From positions 1 to 8,103 of the forward strand of contig SLOW01000308.1 in NCBI GenBank assembly GCA_007132315.1: a DNA stretch of 8,103 bases, in the 5' to 3' direction. A program made the translations under genes and the position numbers. The notes beneath the pieces were generated by a model. The model was not told the origin of the DNA. It worked only from the letters and a program-made list of their open reading frames with translations, and searched no databases. Shown piece by piece: positions 1 through 4,826 of this stretch (positions within the stretch are counted from its first letter, which is position 1; each line of letters begins with the position of its first letter). The DNA is from Opitutales bacterium. Lineage in GTDB: Bacteria > Verrucomicrobiota > Verrucomicrobiia > Opitutales > T3Sed10-336.

Positions 1-182
1 ACGATATTCGTGGTTTCGGTTTCCTCGTCGAAATGCAATTCGGCTCCTCCTGTTTCCAGCAACCTGAGGACTTGTCTAATGCGGTCGTCCATGTCGTTCC
101 AATCGGCGCCATCTCGACCGACGTATTCTTCGACAACGCGACGGAGCGTGTATTCGGAGAGTTTGCCTGAAGGTATGCGCAT
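1..182 (-). CDS. yheU: YheU family (UPF0270) protein, 5' part, cut by window edge
   Basis: A minus-strand frame beginning with ATG at 182-180 encodes 60 residues before the window edge. It starts MRIPSGKLSEYTLRRVVEEY, continues VGRDGADWNDMDDRIRQV and ends near FDEETETTNIV. This follows the small YheU/UPF0270 family almost column by column: 'IP...LS...L..lieefv.ReGtDyg', then a regulatory-looking middle helix and the closing 'E..etvNI'. Family members are about 70-90 residues, so only the last 10-20 are missing. Their function is not established; the E. coli gene lies near kefB/yheT. An alternative in-frame ATG at 227-225 would add 15 residues, but family proteins begin at or one residue before 'IP', so 182 is preferred. 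No good Shine-Dalgarno sequence is visible for either start. Family assignment is firm; a cellular role is not. Confidence 0.85.
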   Translation of the reverse strand, partial: MRIPSGKLSEYTLRRVVEEYVGRDGADWNDMDDRIRQVLRLLETGGAELHFDEETETTNI

Positions 183-559
183 ATGAAGAACCCGGCAATT
201 CCTACGAAAGATCTGTTTGGCCTCCATGCTTGCAGATACTCGGAGGGCTCCGTCAAGCGGGTAATGTCTCCGACGCCGATGGCACGAAGTTCATCCGGAT
301 TGAATTCGATGCCCTCCGGCACGGTGACCGGACTCACCTCCACAGGTAGCCCATGGCCCTCATAGGTCAACCTATATTGCAGCGATTTCGATGATTTGAC
401 AGCCACGTGCCGGACGCTGCCCAGCACTGGCAGCGGACCGGTCGGCGGATGCACGCTTACCGTCAGTATCGCGGTTTCCACCCAACCGGTCGCATTGACT
501 ACCCCGACGGCAACGTCGAATTCTCCGGCCACAACCGGCACGCCGGCTGAAGATCGGCG
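183..559 (-). pseudogene. Remnant of an exported protein with an Ig-like (He_PIG-type) domain
   Basis: The minus strand is open without a Met start from 559, just after a TAG at 562-560, leftwards past 183. Its first 40 or so residues have the strand pattern of a putative-Ig (He_PIG) repeat: 'GVPVVAGEFDVAVGVVNATG', followed by 'ETAILTVSVHPP'. The usual family pattern is 'G.P..aG.y.vtv.a.NatG....tltv.V'. About 70 more residues follow (for example 'LQYRLTYEGHGLPVEV' and 'VTVPEGIEFNPDEL'), which look like another beta-rich segment. Similarity fades before the yheU start, and the frame then overlaps yheU meaninglessly. There is no start, signal peptide or proper end, so this is read as an internal piece of a large cell-surface protein left by deletion. 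The Ig-like identity is based on pattern recognition. The left boundary of the remnant is uncertain. Confidence 0.5.
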
Positions 560-640
560 CTACGGAGCTCCGCGAGGCAGGTCGGTACTTCAGCTCAACC
601 TTTCGGGGTACACACGTTGACGTAGGCTACCGCTTCGGAA

Positions 641-928
641 TCACTTGTCCGTGTGGCCCAGGTCGCGTTCGGGCGCGACAATGTCGCGAACGCGTTGCTT
701 CAGAATCTTGACCTCGGGAAACCCACCGTCTTTCTTGCGTTCCCAGACCATCTCCTCGCCCACTCGGACCGAAAACGTCCCCGCCGTCTCGTGGTCGGGA
801 GCGAGCGCCACCTCATCGACATGCTCGGTGAACGTCTCGAGCAATTCCTGAGCATACCAGGCGGAGCGCAGCATCCATCGGCATTTCGGGCAGTAGCGGA
901 TTTCGATTCGATAACGTGGAAGTGACAT
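641..928 (-). CDS. SelW/Rdx family thioredoxin-like protein (Cys form)
   Basis: This encodes a 95-residue protein beginning MSLPRYRIEIRYCPKCRWM. It belongs to the Rdx (SelT/SelW/SelH) family of small thioredoxin-fold proteins. The beta strand 'RIEIRYC' leads into the redox motif C13-P-K-C16, where SelW has CxxU; here cysteine replaces selenocysteine. A helix 'WMLRSAWYAQELLETF' follows, then the strand with 'LAPDHETAGTFSVRV', the typical 'VWERKKDGGFPE', and the C-terminal helix 'KILKQRVRDIVAP'. The tail 'LGHTDK' is also family-like. The length is right for bacterial members, so the gene looks complete and functional. The expected role is thiol redox chemistry in the cytoplasm; no export signal is present and the physiological partner is unknown. 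The ATG at 928-926 is at the family start, although no strong Shine-Dalgarno sequence precedes it. It is flanked on both sides by broken genes on the same strand. Confidence 0.9.
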   Translation of the reverse strand: MSLPRYRIEIRYCPKCRWMLRSAWYAQELLETFTEHVDEVALAPDHETAGTFSVRVGEEMVWERKKDGGFPEVKILKQRVRDIVAPERDLGHTDK

Positions 929-1007
929 AAAACGACGCTATCCGCGGAATCCCGTCACGACAAGGCGGTCACGACCAAACTATCCGGTGATGGCGAATCG
1001 ATCCTGC

Positions 1008-1199
1008 TCACGGCAGCGGCTCCACATGCAACCGGATGAAGCCTCTGCCTGGCGACCCAAAGAGCACCTCCGGGATAAACACATCGACCCGATCAACGAT
1101 CGGCTCTTCTGAATGATAGCCCTCCGACACAAGTTTCACGACCCCGTTAAATCCGTTCCGAGCGACAATCCAGTCCCCTGCAAGCCCCGAGCTGACATT
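1008..1199 (-). pseudogene. C-terminal remnant of an unidentified protein (63 residues, no start)
   Basis: The minus strand is open from just after a TGA (1202-1200) to a TGA at 1010-1008. The encoded stretch reads as a real protein tail: 'SSGLAGDWIVARNGFNGVV', then 'KLVSEGYHSEEPIVDRVDVF', then 'IPEVLFGSPGRGFIRLHVE' ending PLP. It alternates beta strands with Gly/Pro turns and has no start codon in a sensible place. This suggests the last 60 residues of a beta-rich, probably exported, protein whose upstream part is gone. I do not recognise the family. It could come from the same parent as the Ig-like remnant further left, since strand and style match, but this tail ends in a stop before selW, so the two are not simply one gene interrupted by selW. 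The flanking segments 929-1007 and 1200-1278 hold no gene I can support. Confidence 0.45.
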
Positions 1200-1278
1200 T
1201 CAGAATTGCCATCATCCGAGCTTCCGTGCAGCCTTTCCTCGTTCTCCCATTCTGATAACCTCACCCCCACCCCCTGCC

Positions 1279-1470
1279 ATGCCCACTTACGAACGCTTCG
1301 AGGACCTGCCCGTCTGGAACGAAGCCATTCGCCTTGCGGAAGGTTGCGAGGATCTTATACTGGCGGCCAAAGAACGAATCACGTGGTCCAAACGGGACCA
1401 ACTCGACCGCTGTTCCCTCTCGGTCTCCAATAACATCGCGGAAGGTTTCGAACGCGGAAAAATTACGAAA
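1279..1470 (+). pseudogene. Truncated S23-type four-helix-bundle protein (N-terminal half)
   Basis: From ATG 1279 the frame encodes MPTYERFEDLPVWNEAIRLA, then 'WSKRDQLDRCSLSVSNNIAE' and 'GFERG'. This is the N-terminal half of the four-helix-bundle / S23 family, the protein type first known from 23S rRNA intervening sequences and common as stand-alone genes in Verrucomicrobiota and Bacteroidota. Hallmarks are 'YERFEDLPVW..A..L' and 'RDQL.R..lSvsNNIAEGFERG'. Full members run to about 120 residues and continue with an 'FL.iArGSa.E' helix pair. Here that half is missing, and after GFERG the reading frame enters nuclease sequence in another frame and becomes meaningless ('KITKFKSSGLRRLDSR'). No purine-rich ribosome site precedes the ATG; the upstream bases are C-rich. 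The gene is therefore read as broken, with its 3' half replaced by the ERCC4 remnant. The right boundary is approximate. Confidence 0.8.
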
Positions 1471-1991
1471 TTCAAAAGCAGCGGACTTCGCCGCCTCGAT
1501 TCTCGACACGCGTCTTTTCCGGCAAGCCTCCCGGGCAGGCAAGACCCGCTGCCCGTTCACTTACATCATCGAAGGCACCGGTCACGATTTTTCGACGACG
1601 GGAATCCAAACGCGAGGCACTCCAGGGCGCCCTGATCACATTGAGCCTGATTTTTCAGATTCTCGTGTTGCGCGCGGTCGATCGAAACGAAACCGCGAAA
1701 CTGATGCTTTACGCGACGGGACAACTCCGGCGCGCTCGCAGCGGGCTCGCTTCGCTGAACCACCGCAAACCCAAAACCGTCCGGAAACAGAAGGGCCACC
1801 TTCTTCGCACACTTCCCGGCATCGGCGCTGACCGCGCCGAACGTCTGCTGGAGAAATTCGGCAGCGTGGAAAAATGCCTCTCCGCCCCGGCCGAGGACTT
1901 GGCCGCCGTCGCGGGAATCGGAGAAAAGGCAGCCGAGCGGATTCGCAGGGTCGTGGAAGAACATCCCACGCCCTACGGTGATACGGCATGA
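1461..1991 (+). pseudogene. Decayed ERCC4-type nuclease with C-terminal helix-hairpin-helix
   Basis: Two adjoining frames together give the centre and end of an ERCC4 (XPF-like) nuclease. The first frame (about 1475-1590) encodes 'SKAADFAASILDTRLFRQAS' and 'CPFTYIIEGTG'. The second (about 1593-1991) encodes 'KREALQGALITLSLIFQ', 'VLRAVDRNETAKLMLYATGQ', and a tandem HhH region, 'LLRTLPGIGADRAERLLEKF' then 'AAVAGIGEKAAERIRRVV'. The family normally starts with a strand carrying an acidic catalytic residue, a GD(Y/F) motif and ERKxxxD. The first 40-50 residues with most of those are absent, and only the 'AAD' end of the motif remains. The frame change lies near a run of five T at 1588-1592, where one extra base would explain it. 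Such proteins recognise and cut branched or flap DNA; this copy should be inactive. Antisense ORFs over the same bases are shadows. Confidence 0.78.
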
Positions 1992-2164
1992 AGCAGCTCG
2001 AACGTGATCTCATTGAACCGCACAAACTGGAAGGGATGGAAAACGTCCCCCGTCCCGGGACAGACGCCGCACTGACATCAATACCCTTAAATTACTTTCT
2101 TTCTGCGCCTTGTATACAAACAGCGGTGGCCGCCCATTGGCATATGGAGACCGCCGCACAGTAA
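1988..2164 (+). pseudogene. Short ORF coupled by ATGA to the nuclease stop; probably a truncated gene start
   Basis: The stop of the nuclease frame (TGA 1989-1991) overlaps an ATG at 1988-1990 as ATGA, the usual sign of a translationally coupled next gene. The frame encodes 58 residues: MKQLERDLIEPHKLEGMENV and then Pro/Ala-rich sequence to TAA at 2162-2164. The first 20 residues look protein-like. After about 2050 the sequence enters a stretch richer in A+T and with a palindrome, and the rest looks like read-through. The simplest reading is the start of a lost downstream gene. I do not recognise it. Confidence 0.25.
2123..2157. repeat. Imperfect palindrome in a stretch richer in A+T
   Basis: The arms gcggtggccgcc (2123-2134) and ggagaccgccgc (2146-2157) can pair at 10 of 12 positions, one of them G-T, around an 11-base loop. 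The element sits in about 2070-2210, which is visibly richer in A+T than the flanks and separates two gene remnants. It could be a REP-like or miniature mobile element, or a leftover terminator. No second copy is present in the window. Confidence 0.35.
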
Positions 2165-2435
2165 ACCCCCAAAACAGCAAACTTTTGTTCCAAACCTCGA
2201 GGCGCTGCGCGCCGACCGCATTCCCGAAATCGACGATACGCACGTCATTGAGAAACTCCACGCCTCGGGCGCCGAGTTTGTCGGCATCCCGACCGACAGT
2301 TTCTGGTCGCTGCTTCTGATCCGGCTGCTTCCGGTGCTCGGGCTGATCGCCTTCCCGATATGGATTTTCAGCCACATGTGCGGGGACGCAGAACTCCAGG
2401 ACAGAATCCAGTCGAAACCGTGTTCGCGAGTATAG
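2163..2435 (+). pseudogene. Remnant resembling the FtsH N-terminal periplasmic segment and second membrane helix
   Basis: The plus frame open from 2091 to TAG 2433-2435 carries about 65 residues of convincing protein. They include 'FVPNLEALRADRIPEIDDTH', 'VIEKLHASGAEFVGIPTDSF' and a membrane helix 'WSLLLIRLLPVLGLIAFPIW' at about 2304-2370. This order, a small alpha/beta piece with 'D..li.kL...GvefN...' followed by an Ser/Trp-led hydrophobic helix containing 'LP', is the end of the periplasmic domain and second membrane segment of FtsH-type AAA metalloproteases. There the helix is followed by a 'RRM/GG' linker and the ATPase. Here the frame stops about 20 residues after the helix with unrelated sequence, so ATPase and protease domains are absent. 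No start is visible. Assignment rests on pattern recall; another membrane protein with similar topology is possible. Confidence 0.45.
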
Positions 2436-2622
2436 TCCCGCGGAGCACCTGATTCATCGTCGATGCTCGGGGCTATCAGCATTAGGCGATCATCGTTGGC
2501 ATAGGTTTCGTGCCCCTCCCGGATGTTCGGCTTCCCGGGTGGCGATGCCTTGCGACCGCTTCGGAACGGACGGCGGATTTAACCGTTGCCCGGTGTGAAG
2601 GAAGGTGGTGGGGTGATTTTCT

Positions 2623-3144
2623 ATGAGCGCATCGGGGCACGAAATCGATACGTTCCAATTTGCCGACGACGGTCGCACGCCGAATCATCCGCGATTTCCG
2701 GTCATCTTCTATCGAGCCGCGTTTCCGGGGAAAGGCAACCTGGGCGACGCGATTGAGCGCTGCTTCCGCGATAACGGCTGGCGGGGAACGTGGCGCTGGG
2801 GCGTGTACCCATTCCATCATTATCACTGCGAGGCACACGAAGTCCTGGGGTGCGCGCGCGGGGAGGCGCTCATTCGTCTCGGCGGTGAAAACGGAACCGA
2901 TGTTCGGTTGACGACCGGCGACGCGGTTTTGCTGCCCGCAGGCACCGGCCACTGCTGCCTGCAGAACTCGTCCGATTTTCAGATTGTCGGCGCCTACCCT
3001 CCCGGTCAATCGGTCGATCTGGTGAGATCCGGCGAGGGCGACATCGCCCGTGCCCGGGAGCGGATCCTCGAAGTCCCCCTTCCGTCAACCGATCCCGTAG
3101 CGGGCCCTAACGGCCCGCTGCACTGTTACTGGGGGAAAGGTTAA
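2623..3144 (+). CDS. Cupin-domain protein, YjlB type
   Basis: A complete 173-residue single-cupin protein of the YjlB type (COG4297-like). The family signature is clear: 'FQFADDGRTPNHPRFPVIFY' at the N-terminus; 'CFRDNGWRGTWRWGVYPFHH' leading into metal-binding-like histidines in 'FHHYHCEAHEVLG'; 'ARGEALIRLGGENG'; then the second cupin motif 'TGDAVLLPAGTGH'; then 'FQIVGAYPPGQSVDL' and the family ending 'VPLPSTDPVAGPNGPL'. Cupins of this type are cytoplasmic and lack an assigned reaction; a bound divalent metal is likely from the His/Glu set. The ATG is preceded by a G-rich ribosome-site candidate at 2607-2613 (ggtgggg), 9 bases upstream. The gene stands alone: the left neighbour is a remnant and the 187 bases before it hold no gene I can support. 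Long minus-strand ORFs across this region are shadows. Confidence 0.92.
   Translation: MSASGHEIDTFQFADDGRTPNHPRFPVIFYRAAFPGKGNLGDAIERCFRDNGWRGTWRWGVYPFHHYHCEAHEVLGCARGEALIRLGGENGTDVRLTTGDAVLLPAGTGHCCLQNSSDFQIVGAYPPGQSVDLVRSGEGDIARARERILEVPLPSTDPVAGPNGPLHCYWGKG
3097..3121 (+). other. Perfect stem-loop inside the 3' end of the cupin gene
   Basis: AGCGGGCC (3099-3106) and GGCCCGCT (3112-3119) pair perfectly around the 5-base loop ctaac. One G-T and one G-C pair extend the stem to 3097/3121. It lies in codons for the AGPNGPL segment, about 25 bases before the stop, and no run of T follows. It may slow or shape the transcript end, but it may simply follow from the conserved peptide. Confidence 0.4.
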
Positions 3145-3253
3145 TCCGGGGATCATCGCTCCTGTCGCGGTAACGGGCGGCCCCGGTTGTTCAATGGAGC
3201 GGAGACGACGCCGCTTCAGTCAATATCACGCCCGTCAAGTGATCGGAGACACC

Positions 3254-3484
3254 TTACTTCGGAGGAATGCTTCCGGAGTCAGGGACCGCTGATTCCCCGG
3301 AAGCAACGTTCCCGATCGCCTCCCGAATGCGCTCGATAACTTCCCCAACAGACGGACCCGGGCATTCGGGGGGCGATCGTTTTCGCGGAACTCTCGCCAG
3401 ATAAAGTGTGATATCCCCGAACCATCCAGCTTCAATTCTCGGCCCTGCCCTATCGCGAATCAATTTTTTCCGACCCTCCTTCAC
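3254..3484 (-). CDS. Hypothetical small protein, weakly HicB-like
   Basis: A minus-strand frame from GTG 3484-3482 encodes 76 residues: 'MKEGRKKLIRDRAGPRIEA', 'GWFGDITLYLARVPRKRSPP', 'GPSVGEVIERIREAIGNV' and a polar tail. The centre loosely follows the HicB/UPF0150 antitoxin pattern, an open strand with 'YxAxVP', then 'PG.S.G.t.eEa..nireAI'. The first half of the expected domain is poor, no HicA toxin gene is adjacent, and an overlapping ORF exists in the next frame (3435-3235). It may be a decayed antitoxin or chance. The flanking gaps 3145-3253 and 3485-3614 contain no gene I can support. Confidence 0.25.
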   Translation of the reverse strand: MKEGRKKLIRDRAGPRIEAGWFGDITLYLARVPRKRSPPECPGPSVGEVIERIREAIGNVASGESAVPDSGSIPPK

Positions 3485-3598
3485 CTTTGGAATTCGGAAA
3501 ATAATGATTTCTTATCATCACGGACAACGATTCAGCTATTTGATGAGCCGTGGGGATTGGGCTAGCAACAGACGGCAGAAGCGGATAACTTCTCACCT

Positions 3599-3606
3599 GA
3601 GAAAGG
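3599..3606 (+). promoter_or_regulatory. Ribosome binding site deciding the start at 3615
   Basis: The purine run gagaaagg ends 8 bases before ATG 3615. This favours that start over the longest possible frame, whose ATG at 3408 would add 69 residues with no protein-like character and would place the signal segment deep inside the protein. Confidence 0.6.
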
Positions 3607-3614
3607 TCATTCGA

Positions 3615-4781
3615 ATGAACCGATCCGCATGGTGGAGGTTCGGGTTGGCGGCGTTCCGTGTGTGCGTCGCCGCGCGGTCCGTTGCCCCAACGGCACCGCC
3701 CCCTGGCAGGATCCTCCGCCGAGTCCTGACTTTTGGGGTGGTTGTTCTCACCGTCTCGGCGGTCGCAGGGCTGTCCGCCCAGTCCCCCCCCGAGTTCCGC
3801 ATTGAAAGCATCCGGATCGTGCACGGCGGTTCGCTCGAATTCACCTTCCGCGACCGGGGTACGGGCGCGACCCTTTACTTCGTCCAATACTCTCCGGATT
3901 TGGGTGTGAAGGATCCCTGGACCCATGACACCTCGGCGGTGATCACTCCCCTGGGTCAGGGCGAACACCGGGTGGTCATTCCTCACCCGACCGGTCCACG
4001 AGGGTTTTACCGTGTCGTAGGGATCGGCCCCTCCGGCGACGTCGTCGCCGAATTCACCACCACCGCCTTTCACATCTCCGAGGGCGAAACGATCTCCCCG
4101 ACCATCACCTTCAGCGCGCCGTTTACCGGCACGCTCCGTTACACGATCAGCGGCACGGCGACACCGGACGATTACGCGGCCTTGAGCGGGGAAATCGAGG
4201 TCTTCAACAGCACGACGGCGACCGTTCCGATCACGTTGGCCGACAACGAGACGATCGACACGCTGCGCGTTCTCATCCTCACGCTCGAAGCCGATGACGG
4301 CGCACGACCCGGGCTGAGCTCGCGGGTGGTGATCACCATTGAAGACCGGGACGCCCGCTGGGAGGGAACCTTTTCCACCGGTCGGACGGCTCTGCCGTTC
4401 TCGCTGGAGATCATCCGTACGGGAGCCGCCACGAACGGGTATCTGGTGGGCGGCGCCTCTCACTTTTTCCCCGAGGGACCGTTTCCCGCCATCATTACGA
4501 TGGATACCGCCACCGCTTTCGCGGCCGCCATGGGTGGGATACCGCTGCCGGCGGACTCCACCCTGCTGAACATCCCCGCCTCGCTGTCCCTCTCGCTTAC
4601 CGCCGTCCAGGGAGAGGACGGTCACGAGGTGCGAGAACACTTAATCACCGGCGACGCCACCTTCGTCACGACCTATTCCGGCCATCCCCATCTGACCACC
4701 ACGAACACGGGGACGTTCCGGATGCAACGAGTGCCGCCGCCTCCTTCCGAACGGGAAGTTGAACTCAACGCCACACCTTAA
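3615..4781 (+). CDS. Exported Calx-beta domain protein
   Basis: A 388-residue protein. The N-terminus has a long positively charged stretch (residues 1-37, with 'GRILRRV'), a hydrophobic core 'LTFGVVVLTVSAVAGLSA' and a likely signal-peptidase site after LSA-55. Residues 59-140 form a small beta domain, with 'LYFVQYSPDLG', 'ITPLGQGEHRVVIP' and 'RGFYRVVGIGPSG', of a kind common in exported Verrucomicrobiota proteins. Residues 146-246 are a Calx-beta domain: 'AFHISEGETISPTITFS', 'LRYTISGTATPDDYAALSGE', 'TVPITLADNETIDTLRVLIL' and the closing 'VVITIEDRDA'. These domains can bind calcium and occur in adhesins. Residues 247-388 are a further beta-rich domain starting 'RWEGTFSTGRTALPFSLE' that I do not recognise. 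The next gene starts 45 bases downstream, so the two are probably co-transcribed. The protein is expected outside the cytoplasm. No sorting motif is seen at its C-terminus (REVELNATP). Confidence 0.82.
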   Translation: MNRSAWWRFGLAAFRVCVAARSVAPTAPPPGRILRRVLTFGVVVLTVSAVAGLSAQSPPEFRIESIRIVHGGSLEFTFRDRGTGATLYFVQYSPDLGVKDPWTHDTSAVITPLGQGEHRVVIPHPTGPRGFYRVVGIGPSGDVVAEFTTTAFHISEGETISPTITFSAPFTGTLRYTISGTATPDDYAALSGEIEVFNSTTATVPITLADNETIDTLRVLILTLEADDGARPGLSSRVVITIEDRDARWEGTFSTGRTALPFSLEIIRTGAATNGYLVGGASHFFPEGPFPAIITMDTATAFAAAMGGIPLPADSTLLNIPASLSLSLTAVQGEDGHEVREHLITGDATFVTTYSGHPHLTTTNTGTFRMQRVPPPPSEREVELNATP

Positions 4782-4811
4782 ACGCACCGCCGATTCATCG
4801 TGTTCACCGGC

Positions 4812-4817
4812 AAAGGA
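4812..4817 (+). promoter_or_regulatory. Ribosome binding site for the large exported protein
   Basis: aaagga lies 9 bases before ATG 4827, in the 45-base gap after the Calx-beta gene. It supports this ATG, which also begins a clear signal peptide. Confidence 0.6.
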
Positions 4818-4826
4818 TCCTGCGTC

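Noticed and set aside
653..925. Plus-strand frames opposite the selW-type gene
   Set aside because: They are shadows of a well-conserved minus-strand gene.
954..975. Two copies of gtcacgac 14 bases apart upstream of the selW-type gene
   Set aside because: Eight bases repeated once is within chance; there is no further spacing pattern that would indicate an array or operator.
1566..2025. Several minus-strand open frames opposite the nuclease remnant
   Set aside because: Only the plus strand shows ERCC4 and helix-hairpin-helix patterns.
2378..2482. Minus-strand peptide starting MLIAPSIDDESGAPRDYTRE, faintly like a thioredoxin-fold (redoxin) segment
   Set aside because: It is only about 35 residues long, has no catalytic cysteine motif, and overlaps the end of the FtsH-like frame; too weak to call.
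2482..3009. Minus-strand open frame opposite the cupin gene
   Set aside because: It mirrors the cupin codons; the cupin motifs on the plus strand are unmistakable.
3450..4640. A 396-residue minus-strand open frame across the Calx-beta gene
   Set aside because: Its composition is Gly/Arg-rich without domains, and the plus strand has a signal peptide and Calx-beta motifs.
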